Below are positions 16,926-25,561 of a stretch of DNA of 64,000 nucleotides, one piece after another. Position 1 is the stretch's first letter. The number at the start of each line of letters is the position of its first letter. The position numbers and the translations under genes are program-made. The notes under the pieces were generated by a model. The model was not told the origin of the DNA. It did no database searches and was given only the letters and a program-made list of their open reading frames with translations. This DNA comes from Ruegeria intermedia (lineage in GTDB: Bacteria > Pseudomonadota > Alphaproteobacteria > Rhodobacterales > Rhodobacteraceae), in assembly GCF_900129345.1 (NCBI RefSeq), contig NZ_FQVK01000004.1, positions 62,001 through 126,000 on the forward strand, in the 5' to 3' direction.

Positions 16926-18204
16926 GATCGGGGAGGGGGGGCTGTGTGCCCTCCCTTTCCTGTTCGAGTTCTGGGCGCTGCCGCATCAGCTGCCGCCCGA
17001 GGGCGACTGGCGGTCATGGGTGATCATGGGCGGGCGCGGCGCGGGCAAGACGCGGGCCGGAGCCGAGTGGGTGCGATCCATGGTCGAAGGGGGCAAACCT
17101 TTCGACGAGGGTGAGGCCCGGCGTGTGGCTCTGGTGGGCGAGACCTTTGACCAGGTGCGCGACGTGATGATCTTTGGCGACAGCGGGATCATGCAGTGCT
17201 CTCCGCCTGACCGGCGGCCGCAGTGGAAGGCGTCGGAACGCAAGCTGGTCTGGCCCAACGGGGCCGAGGCGCAGGCCTTTTCGGCGCATGATCCCGAGGG
17301 GCTGCGGGGGCCGCAGTTCGATGCGGCCTGGGTGGATGAGCTGGCCAAGTGGAAAAAGGCGGGCGAGACCTGGGACATGCTGCAATTCGCGCTGCGGTTG
17401 GGCGAGCGGCCGCGGGTCTGTGTGACCACGACGCCGCGCAACGTGAAGGTTTTGAAGGATCTGCTGGCGGCGCCGTCCACGGTGGTGACCCATGCGCCGA
17501 CCGAAGCGAACCGGGCCAACCTGGCGGAGTCATTTCTGGAGGAGGTGCGGGCGCGTTATGCGGGCACACGGCTGGGGCGGCAGGAACTGGACGGGGTGCT
17601 GCTGGCCGATGCCGAGGGGGCGTTGTGGACCGGCTCGATGTTGGATGCGGCGCGGGTCAAGGCGGTGCCCGAGCTGGACCGTGTGGTGGTGGCGCTGGAC
17701 CCGGCGGTGACGGGCGGGTCGGGCGCCGATGCCTGCGGGATCGTGGTGGTCGGCGCGCAGCTGCAGGGGCCGCCCGAGGACTGGCGCGCCTATGTGCTGG
17801 CCGACCGGACGGTGCAGGGCGTTGGCCCGGCGGGCTGGGCGCGGGCGGCGATTGACGCGATGGACGAGTTCGGGGCCGAGCGGATGGTGGCCGAGGTCAA
17901 CCAGGGCGGGCAGTTGGTGGAAGAGGTGGTGCGGCAGGTGGACCCTCTGGTCCCGTTCCGGGCGGTGCGGGCCTCGCGCGGGAAGGTGGCGCGGGCCGAA
18001 CCTGTGGCGGCGCTGTATGAACAGGGACGGGTGTTCCATGTTGCCGGGCTGGAGGCGCTGGAGGAGCAGATGTGCCAGATGACCGCGCGGGGGTATGAGG
18101 GGCAGGGCTCGCCCGACCGGGTCGATGCGCTGGTCTGGGCGCTGCATGAGCTGGTGGTGGGGCCGGCAGCGGCCTACCGGCGGCCGAGGGTGCGGGTTTT
18201 GTGA
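16789..18204 (+). CDS. GTA gene g2, large terminase (packaging ATPase/nuclease)
   Basis: The motor that packages random host DNA fragments into GTA heads. The 471-residue protein has Walker A GGRGAGKT at 81-88, a Walker B-like stretch FDAAWVDEL, and a C-terminal RNase H-like nuclease region beginning at VVVALDPAV and ending near RVDALVWALHEL. The start is uncertain: ATG at 16789 overlaps g1 by 137 nt, while ATG at 16834 would shorten the overlap. In canonical clusters the portal gene follows at once; here an unrelated antisense gene abuts the stop codon. Confidence 0.95.
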   Translation: MSNNVTDKRELPKGAMRSTLSGPDLRSGADWLASAPAAVRDRFLSEIGEGGLCALPFLFEFWALPHQLPPEGDWRSWVIMGGRGAGKTRAGAEWVRSMVEGGKPFDEGEARRVALVGETFDQVRDVMIFGDSGIMQCSPPDRRPQWKASERKLVWPNGAEAQAFSAHDPEGLRGPQFDAAWVDELAKWKKAGETWDMLQFALRLGERPRVCVTTTPRNVKVLKDLLAAPSTVVTHAPTEANRANLAESFLEEVRARYAGTRLGRQELDGVLLADAEGALWTGSMLDAARVKAVPELDRVVVALDPAVTGGSGADACGIVVVGAQLQGPPEDWRAYVLADRTVQGVGPAGWARAAIDAMDEFGAERMVAEVNQGGQLVEEVVRQVDPLVPFRAVRASRGKVARAEPVAALYEQGRVFHVAGLEALEEQMCQMTARGYEGQGSPDRVDALVWALHELVVGPAAAYRRPRVRVL

Positions 18205-19047
18205 TCAGCCCTCGGGCTTTTCGAACTTTGCGAAGGCCTCGGCGTAGTCGGGGTGCCAGCGCGAGAGGGCGGGGCGGTTGTGGATGATGTCCTCGACGGC
18301 CCATTGAACGCGACGGCGGTCGCGTTCGGCATCGACGACGTTGTCGGGGCAGAGGATGTAGAAATCGCCCAGGGCCATGCGGTCCAGGAAATAGTCGACG
18401 GTCTGCTCGCTGGTCCAGGCGGCGGCTGGTTTTTCGGGCAGGAATGACGCGATCATGCCGGTATAGGTAAAGCCCGGAACAAAGAGATGCGCGGTGATCG
18501 GCGCGCCGGCCTGGCGCAGCTCGTGCGCGAGCTGCTCGGTCAGCGTTTTGACGGCGGCCTTGGACACGTTGTAGCCGGGGTTGCCCGGCGGAGATGTTAT
18601 CCCCTGCTTTGACCCGGTGTTGATGACCACGGCCGGGCGATCGGCCTCGATCATGCGGGGCAGGAAGGCGTGGACGCCGCGCAGCACCCCCAGAAAGTTC
18701 ACGTCGAGAATTTTCCGCCAGTTGTCGAATGACTCCCATGTTTTCGTCGGCAGGCTGATCCCTGCATTGTTCATCAAGACGGCAACCTGCCCGGCGGCGA
18801 AAGCTGTTTCGGCGAGGTTTTCGATGTCGGCTTGCGAGGTGACATCCGTCGGCACCGCGGTGATGTTTGCCGCGTCAAAGCCTGCCTTCAGGTCTTGCGT
18901 CGTTTCGTCGAGCGCTTGTCCCGGAAGGTCGGCGAGTATGACGTCCAGCCCGGCCTGGGCAAAACGTTGTGCCGCGACGCGCCCGACTCCGCTGGCGGCA
19001 CCGGTCACGACGGCGATCCCGCCGGTTTTCACTGCGCTTTCATACAT
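18205..19047 (-). CDS. Short-chain dehydrogenase/reductase inserted antisense within the GTA cluster
   Basis: A 280-residue classical-type SDR: TGAASGVGR nucleotide loop near the N-terminus, MNNAGIS, then the catalytic Ser in NTGSK and YNVSK (Tyr and Lys). An extended C-terminus (about 60 residues after the catalytic core) is unlike FabG. The substrate is unknown. It lies on the minus strand between g2 and g3; its stop codon directly abuts the g2 stop (TGATCA), and 192 nt separate its start from the portal gene. No repeat, transposase or attachment site borders it. It is not a known GTA component, so I regard it as a passenger gene. Confidence 0.9.
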   Translation of the reverse strand: MYESAVKTGGIAVVTGAASGVGRVAAQRFAQAGLDVILADLPGQALDETTQDLKAGFDAANITAVPTDVTSQADIENLAETAFAAGQVAVLMNNAGISLPTKTWESFDNWRKILDVNFLGVLRGVHAFLPRMIEADRPAVVINTGSKQGITSPPGNPGYNVSKAAVKTLTEQLAHELRQAGAPITAHLFVPGFTYTGMIASFLPEKPAAAWTSEQTVDYFLDRMALGDFYILCPDNVVDAERDRRRVQWAVEDIIHNRPALSRWHPDYAEAFAKFEKPEG

Positions 19048-19239
19048 GGCTGGTCCCTCGTGATGCTCAGATGCAGAGGGTAGCGCATTTCTGTCGGATG
19101 CCGAGGTTTATCCTGCGGGCACACGTTCCCAAGCCGTTGCACAACCGCCGTACGCCCCATTCCCGAGGCCTAAAGATCTTTCCGTCATAACTCCTTTCAA
19201 CAAGCCGGGCAGAGCGGCGGCAGAAAGGAGCATCTGGAC

Positions 19240-20412
19240 ATGGTATTCGATTTCTTGCGTCGTGGATCGGCTGAGAAAGCCCCCGAGGCAAAAGCAAGCG
19301 CAGCCGGGCCGGTGGTGGCCTGGCAGACCGGTGGGCGCGTGGCCTGGAGCCCGCGGGACACAGCCTCGCTGACGCGCACGGGGTTTTCGGGCAACCCGGT
19401 GGGGTTCCGGTCGGTCAAGCTGATTGCGGAGGCAGCGGCGGCGCTGCCGCTGGTGCTGCAGGACGATGCGCAGCGGTACGAGACGCACCCGGTTTTGCGC
19501 CTGATGCGCCGTCCGAACGCGGCGCAGGGCAAGGCCGAACTGCTGGAAGCGCTGTTCGGGCAGCTGCTGCTGTCGGGCAACGCCTATGTCGAGGCGGTGC
19601 AGGCCGAGGGCGGGCTGCCGGTCGAGCTGCACGTGCTGCGCTCGGACCGGATGAGCGTGGTGCCGGGGGCGGATGGCTGGCCCAGGGCTTATGACTATAC
19701 CGCCGGGGGCAAGACGCACCGGTTCCCGGCTGAAGCCATCTGCCACATCAAGTCGTTCCACCCGCAGGATGACCATTACGGGTTCTCGCCCATGCAGGCG
19801 GCGGCGATGGCGATCGACGTGCACAACAGCGCCTCGCGCTGGTCGAAGTCGCTGTTGGACAATGCCGCGCGGCCCTCGGGGGCGCTGGTGTGGAAGGGCG
19901 GCGACGGGCAGGGCGTGATGGCCGAAGAGCAGTTCCGCCGCCTGAGCGATGAGATCGAGGCGAACTATCGCGGGGCGCGCAATGCCGGGCGTCCGATGGT
20001 TCTGGAAGGGGGGCTGGATTGGAAGCCGATGGGCTTTTCGCCCTCGGACATGGAGTTTCAGAAGACCAAGGAAGCCGCCGCCCGCGAGATCGCGCTGGCC
20101 TTCGGTGTCCCGCCGATGCTGCTGGGGATCCAGGGTGACGCGACCTATTCGAACTATCAGGAGGCCAACCGGGCGTTCTATCGCCTGACCGTTCTGCCCC
20201 TGGTGACGCGGGTGGCGGCGGCGTTGTCGGACTGGCTGTCGGGCTTTACCGGCGAAGATCTGGTGCTGAAGCCCGATCTGGACCAGGTGCCGGCGCTGGC
20301 GGCGGAGCGCGATGCGCAATGGGCGCGGGTGGCCAATGCCGATTTTCTGACCGAGGCCGAAAAGCGTGCTCTGCTGGGCCTGCCGGCGCTGGCGGAGACG
20401 GCGGATGGCTGA
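19240..20412 (+). CDS. GTA gene g3, portal protein
   Basis: An HK97-family portal of 390 residues that forms the ring through which DNA enters the capsid. Family patterns include FSGNPVGFRSVKLIAEAAA, GQLLLSGNAYVE and FGVPPMLLGIQGDATYSNYQEANRAFYR. A strong AAAGGAG site precedes the ATG. It is the first gene after the antisense SDR and overlaps g3.5 by 8 nt. Confidence 0.95.
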   Translation: MVFDFLRRGSAEKAPEAKASAAGPVVAWQTGGRVAWSPRDTASLTRTGFSGNPVGFRSVKLIAEAAAALPLVLQDDAQRYETHPVLRLMRRPNAAQGKAELLEALFGQLLLSGNAYVEAVQAEGGLPVELHVLRSDRMSVVPGADGWPRAYDYTAGGKTHRFPAEAICHIKSFHPQDDHYGFSPMQAAAMAIDVHNSASRWSKSLLDNAARPSGALVWKGGDGQGVMAEEQFRRLSDEIEANYRGARNAGRPMVLEGGLDWKPMGFSPSDMEFQKTKEAAAREIALAFGVPPMLLGIQGDATYSNYQEANRAFYRLTVLPLVTRVAAALSDWLSGFTGEDLVLKPDLDQVPALAAERDAQWARVANADFLTEAEKRALLGLPALAETADG

Positions 20413-20629
20413 CACGCCGGGATACCCGCCCTTTGACTGCGCGCCGGGCCTGCGTCTGGCCGCGCATGAGAGGGTGGCCGAGATCCAGCATGCGCATCTG
20501 TGCAGGCGGCTGGATCAGATCGAGGAAATGATGGAACGGCTGGAGCGGCGGTTGTGGCTGACGGTCTATGGCGTGGCGGCGGTGATCCTGGCGCAGGCGT
20601 TCCAGTCATTCCTGACGGTGGCGCCATGA
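20405..20629 (+). CDS. GTA gene g3.5, head formation protein
   Basis: A 74-residue protein between portal and protease, as in Rhodobacter GTA, where the equivalent small gene is named a head formation protein. The first half has a helical, Glu/Arg-rich stretch (about 25-48, possible coiled coil), and the second a single membrane-like helix (about 50-70). Overlaps at both ends (8 nt with g3, 4 nt ATGA-type with the possible longer start of g4) support coupled translation. The biochemical role is unknown. Confidence 0.8.
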   Translation: MADTPGYPPFDCAPGLRLAAHERVAEIQHAHLCRRLDQIEEMMERLERRLWLTVYGVAAVILAQAFQSFLTVAP

Positions 20630-20655
20630 ATTCAGTGGCTTACGAGGAGTTGTTC

Positions 20656-21201
20656 ATGGATTTGGAACGCAAGTTCGCGCGGTTCGGCGATGGGCTGTCG
20701 GTGACCGAGGATGCGGTGATCGAAGGCTATGCCAGCCTGTTCGGCCAGGTCGATCAGGGCCGCGACGTGGTGCAGAAAGGTGCCTATGCCGCATCGCTGG
20801 CCGGGCTGAAGGCGGCCGGTCAGCGCGTCAAGATGTTGTGGCAGCACGACCCGGCCCAGCCCATCGGCGTGTGGGACGAGGTGCGCGAGGACGAGCGCGG
20901 CCTGTGGGTCAAGGGGCGGCTGCTGGAAAGCACCCAGAAGGGGCGCGAAGCGGCCGAGCTGATCCGCGCGGGTGCGCTGGACGGGCTGTCGATCGGCTAT
21001 CGCACCAAGCGGGCCGTGAAGGATGACAAGGGCCGGCGGCTCTTGACGGAACTGGAGCTGTGGGAGGTGTCGCTGGTGACCTTCCCGATGCTGCCCAGTG
21101 CGCGGGTGGCGGCAAAGGGGACGGACCCCGATGCCGAAGACACCTGGCGCAGTATTGCCGAGGTGTTTCAAAGCGCCCGGCAGGAGCTGGCGCGACCCTA
21201 G
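20656..21201 (+). CDS. GTA gene g4, prohead protease
   Basis: An HK97-type serine protease of 181 residues that matures the capsid. Family features are EGYASLFGQVDQGRDVVQKGAY, the catalytic His in MLWQHDP and the Ser in LDGLSIGY, then LWEVSLVTFPML. The ATG at 20656 has a strong GAGGAG site; an ATG at 20626 would overlap the g3.5 stop by 4 nt and is also possible. It precedes the capsid gene by 35 nt. Confidence 0.92.
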   Translation: MDLERKFARFGDGLSVTEDAVIEGYASLFGQVDQGRDVVQKGAYAASLAGLKAAGQRVKMLWQHDPAQPIGVWDEVREDERGLWVKGRLLESTQKGREAAELIRAGALDGLSIGYRTKRAVKDDKGRRLLTELELWEVSLVTFPMLPSARVAAKGTDPDAEDTWRSIAEVFQSARQELARP

Positions 21202-21236
21202 CGCGCCTCAACCCCCCACCCAGAAAGGAAGTGCTG

Positions 21237-22415
21237 ATGAGCAAGACCGAGACCGCGGCCTTGACCGGAGAGGGTGTGCCCCTGGTTCAGGAGGTGAAGC
21301 AGGCGATGGCTGGCTTCGTAAGTGAATTCAAGGGCCTGAAGGCTGAAGTTCAACAGAAAATGCAACAGACAGAAGAGCGACTGACCATGCTGGATCGTAA
21401 ATCAACCATCGCGGCGCGCCCGCATCTTGCGGCCTCGACCCTGGAGGAAGCGCCGCACCAGAAGGCCTTTGACGCCTATGTGCGTTCGGGCGACGATGAC
21501 GCCCTGCGCGGGCTGGAGATGGAGGCCAAGTCGCTGTCGACCGCCGTCAACAGCGATGGCGGCTACCTGGTCGATCCGCAGACCGCCGAGATGATCAAGT
21601 CGGTGCTGAAATCCACCGCCTCGATCCGCTCGATCGCGTCGGTCGTGAATGTCGAGGCGAATTCGTTCGACGTGCTGATCGATCATACCGATGTGGGCGC
21701 GGGCTGGGCCGATGAAACCGCCGCCACCACCGAGACCGGCACCCCGTCGATCGACCGCATCTCGATCCCGCTGCACGAGCTGAGCGCACTGCCCAAGGCG
21801 TCGCAGCGGCTGCTGGATGACAGCGCGTTTGACGTCGAGGGCTGGCTGGCCGGTCGCATCGCCGACAAGTTCGCCCGCGCCGAGGCGGCGGCTTTCATCG
21901 ACGGTGATGGCATCGACAAGCCCAAGGGCATCCTGAGCCATCCGGCGGTGGACAATGATGTCTGGACCTGGGGCAACCTGGGCTATGTGCCCACCGGTGT
22001 TGCGGGCGGCATCGATGCGGATGCGATCGTGGACGTGGTCTATGCGCTGGGCGCGCAGTACCGCGTGAACGGCACCTTCGTGGTGAATTCGAAAACCGCG
22101 GGCGTGATCCGCAAGCTGAAGGATGCCGACGGCCGCTTCCTGTGGTCGGACGGCCTGGCGGCCGGCGAGCCCGCGCGTCTGATGGGGTACCCGGTGCTGA
22201 TCGCCGAGGACATGCCCGATCCGGGCACCGACAGTTTCTCGATCGCGTTCGGTGACTTCTCGGCCGGCTATACCATTGCCGAGCGCCCCGACCTGCGCGT
22301 GCTGCGCGATCCGTTCAGCGCCAAGCCGCATGTCCTGTTCTATGCCACCAAGCGCGTGGGCGGCGACATCAGCGACTTTGCCGCGATCAAGCTGGTGAAA
22401 TTCGGCATCGCATAA
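21237..22415 (+). CDS. GTA gene g5, major capsid protein
   Basis: An HK97-fold major capsid protein, 392 residues. The first about 110 residues are helical and charged (LVQEVKQAMAGFVSEFKGLKAEVQQKMQQ region) and would be the scaffolding delta domain removed by g4. The core follows, with GGYLVDPQTAEMI, the E-loop and LMGYPVLIAEDMP near the end. An AGAAAGGAAG site precedes the ATG. A 177-nt gap follows, the longest within the tail-ward part of the cluster. Confidence 0.95.
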   Translation: MSKTETAALTGEGVPLVQEVKQAMAGFVSEFKGLKAEVQQKMQQTEERLTMLDRKSTIAARPHLAASTLEEAPHQKAFDAYVRSGDDDALRGLEMEAKSLSTAVNSDGGYLVDPQTAEMIKSVLKSTASIRSIASVVNVEANSFDVLIDHTDVGAGWADETAATTETGTPSIDRISIPLHELSALPKASQRLLDDSAFDVEGWLAGRIADKFARAEAAAFIDGDGIDKPKGILSHPAVDNDVWTWGNLGYVPTGVAGGIDADAIVDVVYALGAQYRVNGTFVVNSKTAGVIRKLKDADGRFLWSDGLAAGEPARLMGYPVLIAEDMPDPGTDSFSIAFGDFSAGYTIAERPDLRVLRDPFSAKPHVLFYATKRVGGDISDFAAIKLVKFGIA

Positions 22416-22592
22416 GCGGTGACGGATCCGGGGGGCCGGTGGGCCGGTCCCTCGGTCGGCGGGCGCGGGCCGGGGTGAGATCCCCCGCGTTGTCTAGCTG
22501 CTCCCCTCCGTCCGAGCAACGTGGGGCGGCACGTGCCCGCCATTTTCCAAGGATGCGGCCCCCGGAGGGGTCCGAGATTGCGGAGTGAATGG

Positions 22593-23192
22593 ATGATGTT
22601 GATCGAAGAAACCGCCATCGCGGATACGGCGCTGCCGGTGGATCAGTTCAAGGCGCATCTGCGGCTGGGCAGGGGGTTTGCCGAGACCAGCCTGCAGGAT
22701 GACGTGTTGAAAGGGTTCCTGAGGGCGGCGATGGCCGCGATCGAGGCGCGCACGGGCAAGGTGCTGATATCGCGCAGTTTCACCTGGACCCTGAGCCGGT
22801 GGCGCAACGACGCGGGCGAGGTTCTGCCGGTCGCGCCGGTGACGCGCATCGACGCGGTGACGCTGACCGACGCGCAGGGCGCCCAGCAGGTAGTGGCGCC
22901 CGAGACCTACCGTCTGGAGCGGGACAGCCAGCGCCCTTGCCTGAGGCCGATGGGGGCTTGCCTGCCCTCCATTCCCGCCGGTGGAGAGGTGACCATTGCC
23001 CTGACGGCCGGGATGGCGGCGGACTGGGGCGGGCTGCCGGCGGATCTGGGGCAGGCGGTGCTGCTGCTGGCGGCGCATTACTATGAGTATCGCGACGAGA
23101 CCAGCCTGGGCGACGGCTGCATGCCCTTCGGCGTGACCAGCCTGATCCAGCGCTATCGCATGGTGCGCTTTGGCGCGGGGGTGCTGCAATGA
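22593..23192 (+). CDS. GTA gene g6, head-tail connector (adaptor)
   Basis: A 199-residue protein in the g6 position, of the phage gp6/gp8-like connector type that binds under the portal. It shows DQFKAHLRL near the N-terminus and LGQAVLLLAAHYYEYRDE, typical of these adaptors, toward the C-terminus. Two consecutive ATG codons (22593 and 22596) leave one residue of doubt about the start. It overlaps g7 by 4 nt. Confidence 0.88.
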   Translation: MMLIEETAIADTALPVDQFKAHLRLGRGFAETSLQDDVLKGFLRAAMAAIEARTGKVLISRSFTWTLSRWRNDAGEVLPVAPVTRIDAVTLTDAQGAQQVVAPETYRLERDSQRPCLRPMGACLPSIPAGGEVTIALTAGMAADWGGLPADLGQAVLLLAAHYYEYRDETSLGDGCMPFGVTSLIQRYRMVRFGAGVLQ

Positions 23193-23527
23193 GCGCCCCC
23201 CGCCTGAACCGGCAACTGGTGCTGGAGGCCCCGGTACGGGTGGCCGATGGCGCGGGCGGCTATGCCGAGACATGGACGCCGCTGGGCACGCTGTGGGCCG
23301 AGGTGACGGCCCGCACGGGGGCGGAACGTGCGGTCGCGAGTGTTCCGGTGTCGCGCGTGAGCTACCGCATCGTGGTGCGCGGCGCGCCCGAGGGATCGTC
23401 GATGCGCCCGGCACCCGATCAGAGGTTTCGCGAGGGCAATCGTCGCTTCGTGATCCGCGCCGTGGCCGAATACGACGCGGCCGGGTGCTATCTGACCTGT
23501 TTCTCGGATGAGGAGGTGGCGGCATGA
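23189..23527 (+). CDS. GTA gene g7, head-tail joining protein (stopper)
   Basis: A 112-residue protein of the SPP1 gp16-like head-tail joining family: LNRQLVLEAPVRVADGAGGYAETW, a turn-rich beta protein, and RFREGNRRFVIRAVAEYD near the end. It is expected to seal the connector between adaptor and tail. 4-nt overlaps with g6 and g8 indicate coupled translation. Confidence 0.88.
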   Translation: MSAPRLNRQLVLEAPVRVADGAGGYAETWTPLGTLWAEVTARTGAERAVASVPVSRVSYRIVVRGAPEGSSMRPAPDQRFREGNRRFVIRAVAEYDAAGCYLTCFSDEEVAA

Positions 23528-23937
23528 GCTATGGCGTTTCGGCGGCGCTGCAGGCGGCGGTGTTCCAGCAATTGGTGGCGGATGCCCAGGTGGGCACGCT
23601 GAGCGGCGGCGCGATCTATGACGCGGTGCCTTCGGGGACGGTTCCGCAGACCTACGTGACGCTTGGCCCCGAGGAGGTGCGCGAAGCTTCGGACAAGACG
23701 GGGCAAGGCACGTTGCATCGCTTCACGGTGTCGGTGGTGTCCGAGGCGGCCGGGTTCGGCGCGGCCAAGACCCTGGCCGGGGCCGTTTGCGACGCGCTGG
23801 ACGGGGCCGCGCTGACGCTGGATCGGGGGCGGCTGGTGGGGCTGTGGTTCGAGCGGGCCTCGGCCCGGCGCACCGGGACCGGCGGCGCGATCCGGCAGAT
23901 CGACCTGAAATTCCGCGCCCGCGTGGAAGACAACTAA
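23524..23937 (+). CDS. GTA gene g8, tail terminator (DUF3168)
   Basis: A 137-residue DUF3168 protein: LQAAVFQQLVAD, PQTYVTLGPEEVREASDK and a C-terminal strand pattern ending IDLKFRARVED. DUF3168 proteins cap the phage tail tube where it joins the head. It overlaps g7 by 4 nt and is 20 nt from g9. Confidence 0.9.
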   Translation: MSYGVSAALQAAVFQQLVADAQVGTLSGGAIYDAVPSGTVPQTYVTLGPEEVREASDKTGQGTLHRFTVSVVSEAAGFGAAKTLAGAVCDALDGAALTLDRGRLVGLWFERASARRTGTGGAIRQIDLKFRARVEDN

Positions 23938-23957
23938 GCAATCAATGGAGAGAGCAT

Positions 23958-24371
23958 ATGGGTGCCCAGAACGGTAAGGACCTGCTGGTCAAGGTGGACA
24001 TGAACGGCACGGGTCTGTTCCAGACCATCGCGGGGCTGCGGGCCACGCGGATCAGCTTCAACGCGGAAAGCGTGGATGTCACGACGCTGGAAAGCCAGGG
24101 CGGCTGGCGCGAGCTGCTGTCGGGGGCGGGGGTCAAGTCGGCCTCGATTTCGGGATCGGGCGTGTTCAAGGACGCCGGAACCGACGAACGCGCGCGGCAG
24201 CTGTTCTTTGACGGCGAAACGCCCGCCTTCCAGGTGATCATCCCCGATTTCGGCATCGTCGAAGGCCCGTTCCAGGTGACCGGGATCGAGTATGCCGGCT
24301 CGCACAATGGCGAGGCGACTTATGAGATGAGCCTGGCCAGCGCCGGCGCCCTGACCTTTACGGCGCTGTGA
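23958..24371 (+). CDS. GTA gene g9, major tail tube protein
   Basis: A 137-residue TP901-1-type major tail protein: GKDLLVKVDMNGTG, then VDVTTLESQGGWRELLSGAG and FQVIIPDFGIVEGPFQVTG. Hexamers of this protein stack into the tail tube. The ATG at 23958 has GGAGAGA upstream. Its stop overlaps the g10 ATG by one base (TGATG). Confidence 0.92.
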   Translation: MGAQNGKDLLVKVDMNGTGLFQTIAGLRATRISFNAESVDVTTLESQGGWRELLSGAGVKSASISGSGVFKDAGTDERARQLFFDGETPAFQVIIPDFGIVEGPFQVTGIEYAGSHNGEATYEMSLASAGALTFTAL

Positions 24372-24691
24372 TGGTCAATCCGTGGACGGGTGAGGTGGCG
24401 CTGGTGATCGATGGCCAGCGCCGGGTGCTCAAGCTGACGCTGGGTGCCTTGGCCGAACTGGAGCAGGAGCTGGGCGCAGGGTCGCTGGTGGAACTGGTGC
24501 AGCGGTTCGAGAGCGGCGCCTATTCCAGTCGCGACGTGATGGGCTTGATCGTTGCGGGGCTGCGCGGAGGCGGCACGGATGTGACCCGCGCCGACATGCT
24601 GCGGGCCGAGATCGAGGGCGGACCGATGGCCGCCGCGCGGGCGGCGGCCGAGTTGCTGGCGCGGGCCTTCATGGTGCCGGGTGAGTCATGA
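24371..24691 (+). CDS. GTA gene g10, tail assembly chaperone
   Basis: A 106-residue helical protein in the g10 position, similar to GTA family tail-tube chaperones (GEVALVIDGQRRVLKLTLGALAELEQELG). Such proteins coat the tape measure during tail assembly. A GTG directly before the ATG could also serve as start. It overlaps g10.1 by 4 nt. Confidence 0.85.
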   Translation: MVNPWTGEVALVIDGQRRVLKLTLGALAELEQELGAGSLVELVQRFESGAYSSRDVMGLIVAGLRGGGTDVTRADMLRAEIEGGPMAAARAAAELLARAFMVPGES

Positions 24692-24906
24692 GCGGCTTTG
24701 ACTGGCCCGGCCTGATGCGGGCCGGCCTGCACGGGCTGCGGCTGACGCCGGATCAGTTCTGGTGTCTGACCCCGGCGGAACTGCGGCTGATGCTGGGGCA
24801 GGGCCGCGGGATTCCGGCGATGAACCGGGCACGGCTGGACAAGCTGCTGGCCGCCTGGCCCGACAAGATACAAGGAGAGCGTGATGACGGATCGGGACGG
24901 GTTTGA
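24688..24906 (+). CDS. GTA gene g10.1, second tail assembly chaperone
   Basis: A 72-residue protein with the pattern DWPGLMRAGLHGLRLTPDQFWCLTPAELRLM, characteristic of the small gene between g10 and the tape measure in Rhodobacterales GTAs (phage TAC_6-like). Paired chaperone genes in front of the tape measure are normal for siphovirus-type tails, where the second is often made by frameshift; here it has its own start. It overlaps g11 by 23 nt. Confidence 0.85.
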   Translation: MSGFDWPGLMRAGLHGLRLTPDQFWCLTPAELRLMLGQGRGIPAMNRARLDKLLAAWPDKIQGERDDGSGRV

Positions 24907-25546
24907 CGACCTGCAGGAGCGCGGCGAGGCGCTGGGCGATGCCCTGGGCGATGCCGCCACGATGGCGGCGGCCTTCGACGCCCAGATGAAGCGGATCAGC
25001 GCCGCCTTTGAAGAGACCGGGAAGGATGTCGCCACCCTGGAGCGCGGCATGTCGAGTGGCCTGCGCAAGGCCTTCGACGGCGTGGTTCTGGACGGCATGA
25101 ACCTGTCGGATGCGCTGGACGTGCTGAAGAACTCGATGATCCGCACGGCCTATTCGGCGGCGATCAAGCCGGTGACGGATCACTTCGGCGGCATGCTGGC
25201 CAATACGGTCGGCGGCCTGGTGCAGGGGCTGCTGCCCTTTGCGGATGGCGGCAGTTTCGCTCAAGGGCGCGTCATGCCCTTTGCCAATGGCGGCGTGGTC
25301 ACCGGGCCCACCATGTTTCCGATGCGCGGTGCGACCGGGTTGATGGGCGAGGCCGGCCCCGAGGCGATCATGCCGCTGGCGCGCGGACCCGACGGCAAGC
25401 TGGGCGTACGCAATTCGGGCGGCGGAGGGGCGGTGAACGTGGTGATGAATATCACCACGCCCGACGTGCAGGGTTTCCGCCGCAGCCAAGGCCAGATCGC
25501 GGCCCAGATGAGCCGCGCCCTGGGGCGCGGCAATCGCAACCGCTAG
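24884..25546 (+). CDS. GTA gene g11, tail tape measure protein
   Basis: A 220-residue tape measure, very short compared with phage homologues and consistent with the short tail of GTA particles. An N-terminal helical part (about 1-75, DDLQERGEALGDALGDAA) leads to the conserved PFADGGSFAQGRVMPFANGG and GEAGPEAIMPL motif typical of lambda-type tape measure C-termini. AAGGAGAGC lies before GTG ATG; I take the ATG at 24884. Its start overlaps g10.1. Confidence 0.92.
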   Translation: MTDRDGFDDLQERGEALGDALGDAATMAAAFDAQMKRISAAFEETGKDVATLERGMSSGLRKAFDGVVLDGMNLSDALDVLKNSMIRTAYSAAIKPVTDHFGGMLANTVGGLVQGLLPFADGGSFAQGRVMPFANGGVVTGPTMFPMRGATGLMGEAGPEAIMPLARGPDGKLGVRNSGGGGAVNVVMNITTPDVQGFRRSQGQIAAQMSRALGRGNRNR

Positions 25547-25561
25547 ATTGGGGAGCAGGAC

